From positions 1 through 64,000 of the forward strand of contig NZ_PNFF01000003.1 of the NCBI RefSeq assembly GCF_028888695.1: a stretch of 64,000 bases of DNA, written 5' to 3'. Source of the stretch: Bacillus methanolicus. GTDB taxonomy: Bacteria > Bacillota > Bacilli > Bacillales > Cytobacillaceae. The position numbers and the translations under genes were made by a program. Below are positions 1 through 7,086 of this stretch, in pieces. The notes under the pieces are model-generated. The model saw nothing but the letters and a program-made list of their open reading frames with translations. It was not told where the DNA came from and did no database searches. Position 1 is the first letter of the stretch, and every line of letters begins with the position of its first letter.

Positions 1-252
1 CCATTCTGATTTATCAATTCAGTATGTTTCATGTAATATTCTCCATCTATCAATTCGGCATTAAAAAATTCTGTTAATACACTCCCTAAACTTTCAAAAT
101 CCATTAGAAGACATTCATCCACCAACTCTTCAAACAAAAATGTCGATACACGCTAGAGTATCAATAATTTGAGTAAGTTCCATTTCGGACTTAATAAAAA
201 TTACATCATCGGGTGGGCCAAAATAATGAACAATTTTATAAATATAAGCCAA
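1..252 (-). pseudogene. Partial hypothetical gene with an internal frameshift
   Basis: A reading frame with a good AAGGAGG ribosome binding site starts at a TTG at 252-250 (MAYIYKIVHYFGPPDD...). It hits a stop near position 130. A second frame (LFEELVDECLLMDFES...) continues without interruption to the window edge, so the gene appears frameshifted around 130-150 and its 3' end lies outside the window. I do not recognise the family. The frameshift could be real decay or a sequence error. Confidence 0.5.
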
Positions 253-305
253 TTATGTTTGCCTCCTTCGTTAGTAGTTACTTATCAACTTCGAAAAATC
301 ACACG

Positions 306-566
306 CTAATCTTTTAATCCGTATCGTTTATTAATCTCAGCAACCCTGATCGCATTCTCCTCGAGCGCCTTTTTCACCTCTTTCCGTATAGTTTCCGCAT
401 ATTCGTTGTTCTTGTCGCGCACTTCCTTAATGATTTTAAAATCGACTTCATCTCGTCCATACATTCGATTTAGTACAACGTAGTCAACAAATAATTCTTT
501 CATATACTCAAGGTTTCCGAAGCCGTAAAATTTCCCGTTTAAATAGCACTTATACAACGTACTCAT
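306..566 (-). CDS. Small hypothetical protein (86 aa)
   Basis: An 86-residue soluble, charged protein of unknown function. The C-terminal half (RKEVKKALEENAIRVAEINK) is predicted helical. An AAGGAGATGAAC ribosome binding site precedes the ATG. It is the distal gene of a run of small minus-strand genes (1398 to 306) with short gaps or overlaps, so it is probably co-transcribed with the XRE-like gene upstream. No family recognised. Confidence 0.6.
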   Translation of the reverse strand: MSTLYKCYLNGKFYGFGNLEYMKELFVDYVVLNRMYGRDEVDFKIIKEVRDKNNEYAETIRKEVKKALEENAIRVAEINKRYGLKD

Positions 567-584
567 TTGTTCATCTCCTTCGTA

Positions 585-992
585 CTATGCAATAACATTT
601 TTAATTTCAGATACTTGATCGTCCGTTAATTTAGAAGTTGAGACAGAACCACCATCTTCAAAAACGGATAAATGAAAATCCCCATCATGTTTATAAAGAA
701 CAACAAATTTACCTGTTTTAACTTCCACTTCAATGCATTTATCAAATACAATTAATTTATCCCCATCATAAAGATCACAATACCCTTCACTGAAAGCTAA
801 TGAAAGAATACAAAAAGTTTCTTCATCTCCGTATTTGTTGATTGTTTCGCTCGAAACCCCGACATCATTAAGTTTTTTATGATTTTCTTCATTGTTTTCT
901 ACAAGAAGATAACATTCATCTCCACCGTTTTCTTCAATCACTTCTAAGCTATTAAGAACATCTAAAATTCGTTTTTTTTCAGTGAAATTCAT
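585..992 (-). CDS. Hypothetical acidic protein (135 aa)
   Basis: A 135-residue acidic protein with alternating strand-like and polar stretches, no signal peptide and no membrane segment. Its start overlaps the end of the upstream HTH-like gene by 14 nt, which suggests translational coupling. The SMI1/KNR4-like look of such small acidic proteins is noted, but I see no diagnostic motif and assign no function. Confidence 0.6.
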   Translation of the reverse strand: MNFTEKKRILDVLNSLEVIEENGGDECYLLVENNEENHKKLNDVGVSSETINKYGDEETFCILSLAFSEGYCDLYDGDKLIVFDKCIEVEVKTGKFVVLYKHDGDFHLSVFEDGGSVSTSKLTDDQVSEIKNVIA

Positions 993-1398
993 TTTGAATC
1001 TCCTCCATAAATAATTGATTTGTTACGCGTAATGTGTCAACTGAACAATTTTTAGCAAAGTCGAATTCACTTACTTTATTTCCTTTTTCAGAAATTACCG
1101 TTCTTCCATTTGTATACTTCCAATAAACTTCCTTATCTAAATTAAAGTAATCGCATAGTTCTCTAAAGATATATGAAGTTAGATTGAGATCTAATTTTCC
1201 TTTTATAGCATCTTCAATTATCTCGGGAGAGAATTTTGTTTCATTTGACAGTTGAGCAAATGATACATTTTGTTCTTTCATAAGTTCAGAAATAACAAAT
1301 CTTAAATTACCTAGAGCTAGTAATTCTTCATTGTTGACAGTTATATTATTTTTCTTTAAATACTGATACACCATTACCTTATCACTCATTTTCATCAC
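979..1398 (-). CDS. XRE-like helix-turn-helix protein
   Basis: A 139-residue protein. Residues about 30-75 (ISELMKEQNVSFAQLSNETK, then FSPEIIEDAIKGK) read like an XRE/Cro-type helix-turn-helix, and the rest is helical. It is probably a DNA-binding regulator or the antitoxin-like partner of the gene that overlaps its 3' end. The likely start is GTG at 1398, nine nt after GGAGG; an ATG lies one codon downstream. The fold is inferred from pattern only. Confidence 0.55.
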   Translation of the reverse strand: MMKMSDKVMVYQYLKKNNITVNNEELLALGNLRFVISELMKEQNVSFAQLSNETKFSPEIIEDAIKGKLDLNLTSYIFRELCDYFNLDKEVYWKYTNGRTVISEKGNKVSEFDFAKNCSVDTLRVTNQLFMEEIQNEFH

Positions 1399-1415
1399 TT
1401 TAATTTTCCTCCTAT

Positions 1416-2668
1416 CTATGTCGCAATATGAAGATAATGTGCAGCAATAATTGATTTTGCAATAAGATCATAAATTAGCTGTTCTCCTCTTGGTAAAGTG
1501 AGAGGATTTACAATTTCTTCTGTTAAAACTATTGCAAAATGTTCCGTTACCCGATCTTTATCCACGTACCTTTTATCTTTGGAAATATCTTTGGTTGTAC
1601 CATTAATTAGAGGTTTGTATTCATCTAACTTGGCTAGGTTATTTAAAATGCTTGGTAGCCACTTGGCTTCTTCCGGAGTAATATACCGGCTGTCACTTCT
1701 AGGATATGTAATTAACGATCTATCATATAATGATTGTGCGTAAGATAAGACAGCTGCTGGGGACATACCGTATAATCGATTCGCTTCCATCTGAAGAGCC
1801 GAAAGGTTATAAAACTGCGGTGGAGGACTTCTTTTTTCCTCTTTTATAACTGAATAAACCTGTGCACTATTGTCTTTACAAAAGTCAGCCAGAGCTTGTG
1901 CTGCTTCCAATTCGAAAATATGATCTGCATCTTCTTTAAACCATTTACCAACAAGCTTGTTTTCACCAAATTGAAACTCAGCTTCACAATCCCAGTAAGG
2001 TTTACTAACAAAATTTTCAATTTCTTTTTCTCGTTGATAAATGATTCCCATCAATGCTGACTGTACTCGACCTGCTGAAAATGTTTTATTTATTCCTTTT
2101 TCTGAAAGCAGAATCGATAAAGTCCTTGTTACTGAAATTCCAACTAACCAATCTGCTCTCTGCCTGGAAATAGCTTCATAATAGTATCCTTTAAATTCAC
2201 GATTATCTTTTAAATTTTGAAATGCTTTAATTACACTGTTTTTCGTAAGTGAAGAAGTCCAAAGGCGCTTAACTGGTTTTTTATTATTTAAAAAATACAG
2301 AATTTCGTCAATTAAAAGTTGACCTTCCCTGCCGGCATCGGCTGCATTTATTACAAAAGAAATTGTTGGATCTTTTAAAAACTTTTTAAAAGTTTGAAAG
2401 TATTTCCTTTATGATTCTATAATTTCAATTTGAATTGAGTTGGAATGATTGGGACTGTATCAAGTAACCATTTTTTGAGAGATTCATCATAATCTTCAGG
2501 AGCAAATAATTCTAAAAGATGTCCACAAGCACTTATAACCACCGCACCTTTTGGAAAAATTGAACAAGGTTCGATGGCTATGTGATCACCCTTATTATTA
2601 TGTGGAAAAGGGGAAGCTAACTTTTTAGCTTGATCAGGTTTCTCAGCGCATATTAAACACCTTTCCAT
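1416..2668 (-). pseudogene. topB: DNA topoisomerase III remnant, frameshifted and 3'-truncated
   Basis: Two frames together give the first roughly 420 residues of a type IA topoisomerase III. The N-terminal piece (2668-2417) starts MERCLICAEKPDQAKKLASP, matching the Toprim beginning. The second frame (2408-1416) carries the Toprim motif NAADAGREGQ, the AGRVQSALMG helix and the active-site tyrosine region LITYPRSDSRY. Between them lie a frameshift and an in-frame TAA (2409-2411). The C-terminal piece stops at AAHYLHIAT, well short of the roughly 700 residues usual for TopB. In-frame start codons are absent between 2408 and 2054, so the main part cannot be translated normally. It was probably a plasmid-borne TopB, now inactive. 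Confidence 0.85.
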
Positions 2669-2685
2669 TAAAAGCGCCTCCCCAA

Positions 2686-2832
2686 TTATTTTGAATAATT
2701 CTTGAATCTATTTTTTCGAGAGAAAAAAGGACGGTTAATATATAAATTTTTCCGTGGTTTTTGGCCTTCTGACTGATCCTTTGATATATACTCTTCTCGT
2801 ATAACTTGTCTTTGAAACTCAATTTGTTTCAT
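2686..2832 (-). CDS. Small basic protein (48 aa)
   Basis: A 48-codon frame starting MKQIEFQRQVIREEYISKDQ and ending in a basic tail (RKNRFKNYSK). AGGAGG sits 8 nt upstream of the ATG. Its start overlaps the end of the upstream 77-residue gene by 14 nt, and its stop lies just before the topB remnant, so it belongs to the same operon. Function unknown. Confidence 0.55.
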   Translation of the reverse strand: MKQIEFQRQVIREEYISKDQSEGQKPRKNLYINRPFFSRKNRFKNYSK

Positions 2833-3052
2833 TAAAATTTCCTCCTAATAAAATTTTTTCAGCAGCAACATATAGAAGACAGTTTTTAATACGTTCTGAA
2901 TCTATACTACTACTAATTCGAACCAACTCATCTGGGTTATCCAATTCTCTAATAGCCTGAATTAACTGTAACTCTGCTTCACTTACTTCAATAACCGTTT
3001 TTGTTATTTCATGAGGTACTCTTGTTTGTTCGCCAAATTTATAAATTTTCAA
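2819..3052 (-). CDS. Hypothetical protein (77 aa)
   Basis: A 77-residue soluble protein (MKIYKFGEQTRVPHEITKTV...) of unknown function, between the DUF2325 gene upstream and the 48-residue gene downstream. Close spacing indicates one operon. No motif recognised. Confidence 0.6.
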   Translation of the reverse strand: MKIYKFGEQTRVPHEITKTVIEVSEAELQLIQAIRELDNPDELVRISSSIDSERIKNCLLYVAAEKILLGGNFNETN

Positions 3053-3067
3053 TTATACTTACTCTCC

Positions 3068-3379
3068 TTAAGCTGCACTGCAATTTAGATGTTCAACACA
3101 CATTTGAATTGCCCCTGATGCTCCAAATCCGTTATGAAATAACAGATCTTTTCCTTGCTTTTTGCACAATTCTTTTACGATATCCATGCTCACATGCCCA
3201 CACGCGCCGAGTAGGACCACTACACAATCTGCTTTTTTTATTAGATTCCGAAACTCTTTTTTGTTACCGCCGTTTCTTGTTTTTCCAGAATGGAAAATCA
3301 CATCAACTCCTTGTTTCTGGCCAATTTTTCTATATGTACCTTCTTGATATCCTCCAATGATAGCGATTGTTTTTTTCAT
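3068..3379 (-). CDS. DUF2325 domain protein
   Basis: A 103-residue protein that starts KKTIAIIGGYQEG and ends in a Cys/Asn-rich tail. The order IIGG, then FHSGK, KADCVVVLLGACGHVSM and FHNGFGAS matches the DUF2325 family (PF10087), a small Rossmann-like domain common in Firmicute chromosomes and plasmids. The family's biochemical role is unknown. It is the second gene after leader A and probably shares that promoter. Confidence 0.8.
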   Translation of the reverse strand: MKKTIAIIGGYQEGTYRKIGQKQGVDVIFHSGKTRNGGNKKEFRNLIKKADCVVVLLGACGHVSMDIVKELCKKQGKDLLFHNGFGASGAIQMCVEHLNCSAA

Positions 3380-3454
3380 AATTAAGCCTCCCTGTATAAG
3401 ACGTAAATTTATAATAAATATAACACATATTACATCAAATACAAGTATTATTTC

Positions 3455-3871
3455 CTAATTATTCTTTTTTTGTAGTTTTTTGAGAAAGAAATATCCTATA
3501 TCAGGATGTACATAAACATCATCATGTTCCAGTATTTCTTCAAGTACAGTCAGTAATTGATTGGTTGGCATATTTTTTAATAGAAATCCATCAAATAAAT
3601 CTAATTCTATATAGCTTTGAATATTGTCGGGTTTCAGACCCAATAAAACCACTTTTGCTCCTTTTTTGCGCATCTCGATAAGAAACCGTTCTATTTTGGA
3701 ATTAGAGATTCTCTCTATAATGATTAGTCTGGGGACATCTTTATTCTCATATCGGAACTGTTTCGAATCGGTTCCGATAATATCAAAAAACCGGCCATAT
3801 TTTAGTTCAAGTAGTTTCTTTAAACCTTCTCTAAAAGAGGTTTTATCATTAATGATCATGATATTTTCCAT
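3455..3871 (-). CDS. Stand-alone degenerate response-regulator receiver domain
   Basis: A 138-residue protein that resembles the receiver half of a NarL/LuxR-type regulator but has no DNA-binding half. The C-terminal part (DGFLLKNMPTNQLLTVLEEI, then DDVYVHPDIGYFFLKKL) is close to the standard FLLKDMP...E.A...V..G..YIHP pattern. The strand where the phosphorylated Asp should lie reads PRLIIIERIS and has no Asp, so it is probably not phosphorylated. The start at MENIM is chosen because the AAAGGAGGG site lies just upstream; a frame extension further upstream runs through the leader terminator and is not credible. It may act through protein-protein contact. Confidence 0.7.
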   Translation of the reverse strand: MENIMIINDKTSFREGLKKLLELKYGRFFDIIGTDSKQFRYENKDVPRLIIIERISNSKIERFLIEMRKKGAKVVLLGLKPDNIQSYIELDLFDGFLLKNMPTNQLLTVLEEILEHDDVYVHPDIGYFFLKKLQKKNN

Positions 3872-3896
3872 TGAACACATATCCCTCCTTTTCCAC

Positions 3897-4008
3897 ACAA
3901 AAAACCCTTGCCGTAAATGCACATACTCGTAGCGCATCTACAACAAGGGTTCGTCCCTTTGATTATTTAATTAAAACTTATTATACAATAATGTCTTCTA
4001 ATCGTCAC
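3897..4008 (-). promoter_or_regulatory. Leader A: promoter plus attenuator terminator
   Basis: A minus-strand promoter GTGACG (4003-4008), 17-nt spacer, TATAAT (3980-3985) is followed by a leader of about 22 nt, the motif GGGACGAACCC (3947-3957) and a strong terminator hairpin (arms GAACCCTTG and CAAGGGTTT, then a T-run, 3897-3952). The ribosome binding site of the receiver-like gene follows directly. The promoter sits just upstream of the end of the preceding gene (stop at 4011). Member of the shared leader family. Confidence 0.75.
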
Positions 4009-4010
4009 TA

Positions 4011-4646
4011 TTACGAAGAGCCTTTTTTCCAATTTACTGGTTTAGGACAGGAAATTGATGAAATTTCCCCATTAACCAGTAAAGCATATTGACCGTAACC
4101 CTCTTCATCTATGACCCATGCCATTTTAGAGGCTATAGAAAGAGAAGACTTGTGGTCATGTAATGGAATTGGAGACTTATATACCCTCTTACTCCAACCC
4201 ATTTCGGCCTCACTTTTATTTTTAGGTAAAGGAATCGGTTTTTTACATTGACTAATGATCCAACATCCATACTGTCTACAAGGGGAAACATACCAGAATG
4301 CATCATCTCTATTTGAGGAAAAGTCCGGTTTTAACGGATATGTGTAATTTTTTTTAAGAGATTTTCCAACTAGTTCATGAAAGATTTCTTCATCATTCAA
4401 AAGGTAATCAGCTTCTTCCTCGATTAATGAAAATCTAAAACCAACTTGGTCTTTTTTAGGCATGGACATTTCATTCTTGCTTAAAAAAAATCCACATCTT
4501 GCTGCTTCATAAGGGCTATCTACATTTATGTTTTTATTAATAGAACATTTTCCAGTAATCTCATCAAAAAGATCACAAGAATTTCGACAAGTAATATCAT
4601 TGTTTAAATTTATATTTCGGTTGTTATCTACTACAAGCTTCAACAT
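4011..4646 (-). CDS. Hypothetical protein with N-terminal Cys cluster
   Basis: A 211-residue soluble protein. Residues about 20-55 carry spaced cysteines (TCRNSCDLFDEITGKCSI, then AARCGFFL), and mid-protein there are further Cys residues (PCRQYGCWIISQCKK); metal or disulfide binding is possible. It is the last gene of the operon controlled by the c-di-GMP riboswitch. No family recognised. Confidence 0.6.
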   Translation of the reverse strand: MLKLVVDNNRNINLNNDITCRNSCDLFDEITGKCSINKNINVDSPYEAARCGFFLSKNEMSMPKKDQVGFRFSLIEEEADYLLNDEEIFHELVGKSLKKNYTYPLKPDFSSNRDDAFWYVSPCRQYGCWIISQCKKPIPLPKNKSEAEMGWSKRVYKSPIPLHDHKSSLSIASKMAWVIDEEGYGQYALLVNGEISSISCPKPVNWKKGSS

Positions 4647-4668
4647 GGAATCACCTTTTTATGTAGAA

Positions 4669-5232
4669 TTAAGCAGCTCCCAACACAATTGGCATTAATG
4701 TTGTTAGAACTGTTAATAGAGCTGCGCTCACCCACAATCTTTTACTCCATCTTCCATACTCTGGATGGTCGATAAAATGATAAAACATGTAGAAGACTAA
4801 ACCAATTAAAACCATTCCGATGGAAGTATAGTAACCGGTGGATTTTATTAAGTTAATAATATCACTTGCAAGCAGTGTAACATTTTTACTATTTGTAGTA
4901 AATATTATAATTACCATTATACGGATAAAAAAGAAAGTTATGGGTACCCAAATTAATACGCCAGTAGAGAATTTCATGACTTGTCCAGTTTTTGTTACTA
5001 TGGAATATCCCATTCTAACAACACCCATTAAAAACATAATGGTAAATAAAGCGGAGAAAATAAATGAAATAGTTGGAGCTAAGCCATTAATGCTTTCAGT
5101 CCAGGTATTTACTTGATTATTAAAACTAGGCTCAGATCCCCTGTTAAGAATAGGATTCGCTTTTGCTGATAACGGTAAGACAAATGAAAAAATTACGATC
5201 AAAAGGATTATGTAATATCTTCGTAAATTCAT
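4669..5232 (-). CDS. Multi-pass membrane protein with signal peptide, possible secretion-system subunit
   Basis: A 187-residue protein with an N-terminal signal-like helix ending LPLSAKANP, then four further hydrophobic helices (about residues 53-75, 90-113, 133-153 and 168-185). The arrangement of a cleaved signal plus several transmembrane helices is like the small membrane subunits (TrbC/VirB2 or VirB6-like) of Gram-positive type IV systems, but there is no sequence motif to prove it. It overlaps the upstream gene by 4 nt (ATGA coupling) and is under c-di-GMP riboswitch control. Confidence 0.65.
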   Translation of the reverse strand: MNLRRYYIILLIVIFSFVLPLSAKANPILNRGSEPSFNNQVNTWTESINGLAPTISFIFSALFTIMFLMGVVRMGYSIVTKTGQVMKFSTGVLIWVPITFFFIRIMVIIIFTTNSKNVTLLASDIINLIKSTGYYTSIGMVLIGLVFYMFYHFIDHPEYGRWSKRLWVSAALLTVLTTLMPIVLGAA

Positions 5233-5927
5233 TTTTTCCCTCCATTGCCTTCAAATCGGAAACAAACGGCTGATTCAAATGAAGCAGTACTCATTTTGCC
5301 ATTAACTACTGGTACTTTAGTAATAAATTTATATCTTCCTTTATTATAATCTAGTACATGGTCCAACGTAGCTAACCATTGGCTAAGAATTTGTTGATTG
5401 ATAACTTGATTGTTTACAAGAATTGAATTTACCTTTCGCCCATCTAATTCCATAGAAAAAAGAATTGTTTTAAGGGTATGTTGGTGTCCTTTAAAGGTGA
5501 CATTCTTTATGTAAGGACGGAAAGGAATTAAACTAATAAAAAGTATTCTGGCAGATTGTAAAATTTGATGTTTTTCCGTTTGTCTGGAAAAAATACCTGC
5601 ACTTACTTCAAAGCGAATATTGGCATGATCCATACTTCCATCAGGCAAAACATCTATATCCGCATTGAAATTAACTTCTAATTTTTTATTTAATTGCCTA
5701 GACATTGGTGATAACCAGCTCAATTCTGCAAAGAGAAGGTTATCTTCTATATTGTCATAGTACTCACTATTCTGTGGTATATCTTCAATGCCGTGGGCTT
5801 CAATATTTAATGCCTTAGCGGTGGCAGAAAAACTAAATAAAACATTCTTTAGGCCTACTTTCTGCTTTTGAAGTGTCTCTTTAATTTCTAATATTTGATT
5901 ATCATTAAGTTGAGAGCTGGTAACCAC
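5229..5927 (-). CDS. Hypothetical protein, first gene after the c-di-GMP riboswitch
   Basis: A 232-residue soluble protein rich in beta-strand-like segments, with no signal peptide. The likely start is GTG at 5927, downstream of GAAAGGGG; a nearer ATG at 5933 is out of frame and would give only a 9-codon peptide. It is the first of three tightly linked genes (5927 to 4011) and so a direct target of the riboswitch. Function unknown. Confidence 0.6.
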   Translation of the reverse strand: MVTSSQLNDNQILEIKETLQKQKVGLKNVLFSFSATAKALNIEAHGIEDIPQNSEYYDNIEDNLLFAELSWLSPMSRQLNKKLEVNFNADIDVLPDGSMDHANIRFEVSAGIFSRQTEKHQILQSARILFISLIPFRPYIKNVTFKGHQHTLKTILFSMELDGRKVNSILVNNQVINQQILSQWLATLDHVLDYNKGRYKFITKVPVVNGKMSTASFESAVCFRFEGNGGKK

Positions 5928-5957
5928 TATTCATGTTCCCCTTTCCAAAGTATATAA

Positions 5958-6090
5958 CAAAAAATGGCTAGTCAATAAACCGAACTAGCCTTTAAAATCC
6001 AATTCGGTAACTGGCTGGCATAACATTAAGTCTTAGCCCCTATAGTTTTGCGTCTTCATCTTTCGATGAATTTGCCTTTATCAATGTTAC
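5958..6090 (-). promoter_or_regulatory. Cyclic-di-GMP-I (GEMM-I) riboswitch with terminator
   Basis: On the minus strand the aptamer core is GGCAAA, hairpin UUCAUCGAAAGAUGAA (GAAA tetraloop), GACGCAAAACUAUAGGGGC, CUAAG...UAUG (the 11-nt tetraloop receptor), then GCCAGCCAGUUACCG. These are the conserved elements of the GEMM-I class that binds c-di-GMP. A terminator follows (GGCTAGTT/GACTAGCC plus T-run, about 5960-5991), and CCGAA after the aptamer can pair with the UUCGG inside the terminator, giving a plausible switch. Whether the ligand turns transcription on or off cannot be read from the sequence. Confidence 0.93.
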
Positions 6091-6125
6091 AGGAAATATT
6101 TTGGTGTATGCCTAAAGTTCGACTC

Positions 6126-6160
6126 ATTATATTATAATTTACCCATATTAGTTGTCGTAA
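6126..6160 (-). promoter_or_regulatory. Promoter for the riboswitch operon
   Basis: Minus-strand TTACGA (6155-6160), 18-nt spacer and TATAAT (6131-6136), with a second overlapping TATAAT at 6126-6131. It lies about 40 nt upstream of the aptamer. Confidence 0.55.
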
Positions 6161-6304
6161 TTTGTCGAATTCTTAACAGTTTTGCCAAAATTGTATAATG
6201 TTACATATTTTATAGTTAGAAAGCTGGATTTTAACTCCTGTTCCAAAGAAACAGTACTTATTTCCTTGGAGCAAGAGGCGACAGAAGTCGCGCTCTCTTT
6301 GTTT

Positions 6305-7075
6305 CTAAATAGCCATTTGCTCTTTTTGAAAGCAATATTCTTCATCCGGGATAACGTAATCTTCAGATACATCCATTTCCAAACGGAATATATTATCAAC
6401 TGTTACATTTTTTCCGTTTCGAATAACATCCAGGATTAGCACATCACCTTTTTTTAATTTTGTTGCTTTTTCTCCAACGTTGATCCAAATCCTTTTACCG
6501 TCGGAAACGTGGATATAAGACTCTTCCATACCAACGATTGTTACGACCCATTGTTGAGGTCCATTGATGCAATCTGCTATTTTGGCGGAAGCAAATTGCT
6601 CATAGCCAGTTGGAGAATTTTCCTCCATTTCATCTAGATCAGCCATCTGAATATATTCTTCTTCCTCTCCATATTCAGCAAGACTAGACAGTTCATATCC
6701 ATGGTCTATATCTAGTTCATACTCGATTTCTTCACTTGGTTGGTCAAGTTCAAAAACGGGATTCACATTATCGAACTCACCCAATCCCAATTCTTGTTGA
6801 ACTTCTTCAAATAACCCTTCGGTAGCTTCATCAAGATCAGAAAATGTTACTTGATCAGGGTCTTCTATTAGAACGGGATTTATTACTTGAATAGGCTGGC
6901 AAGAAATAATTTCCTCCTTGGACTCCGTACAATCTACTTCTAGCTGAGTCAAACGCTCAAAGTATTCGTAATGGCTCCGGATCTTTAATTCTTGACAATA
7001 AACAAAAACATAGTATTCAACTAGCCAGTAAAAATATACTAGCCAGTCCATTGTTAAGGTTAATGTCACTTTCAT
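6305..7075 (-). CDS. Acidic hypothetical protein with C-terminal small beta domain
   Basis: A 256-residue protein. Residues 1-30 are hydrophobic and aromatic (MDWLVYFYWLVEYYVFVYC), residues 50-165 are strongly acidic and probably disordered, and residues 170-240 (WVVTIVG...IWINVGEKATKLKKGDVLIL) look like an OB-type beta domain. It sits 12 nt after the large helicase gene, so it is probably a helicase accessory protein. That role is inferred from position only. GGGAGG precedes the ATG. Confidence 0.6.
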   Translation of the reverse strand: MKVTLTLTMDWLVYFYWLVEYYVFVYCQELKIRSHYEYFERLTQLEVDCTESKEEIISCQPIQVINPVLIEDPDQVTFSDLDEATEGLFEEVQQELGLGEFDNVNPVFELDQPSEEIEYELDIDHGYELSSLAEYGEEEEYIQMADLDEMEENSPTGYEQFASAKIADCINGPQQWVVTIVGMEESYIHVSDGKRIWINVGEKATKLKKGDVLILDVIRNGKNVTVDNIFRLEMDVSEDYVIPDEEYCFQKEQMAI

Positions 7076-7086
7076 TTCCTCCCAAT

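Noticed and set aside
1498-1743. 81-codon plus-strand frame inside the topB remnant
   Set aside because: Shadow of the minus-strand coding sequence; no ribosome binding site.
3872-3937. N-terminal extension of the receiver-like gene
   Set aside because: It runs into the leader A terminator, and the Shine-Dalgarno site lies after it.
6230-6304. Terminator after the 256-residue gene
   Set aside because: Hairpins AGAGCGCGAC.../GTCGCCTCT and ACTGTTTC/GAACAG are present but have no T-run.
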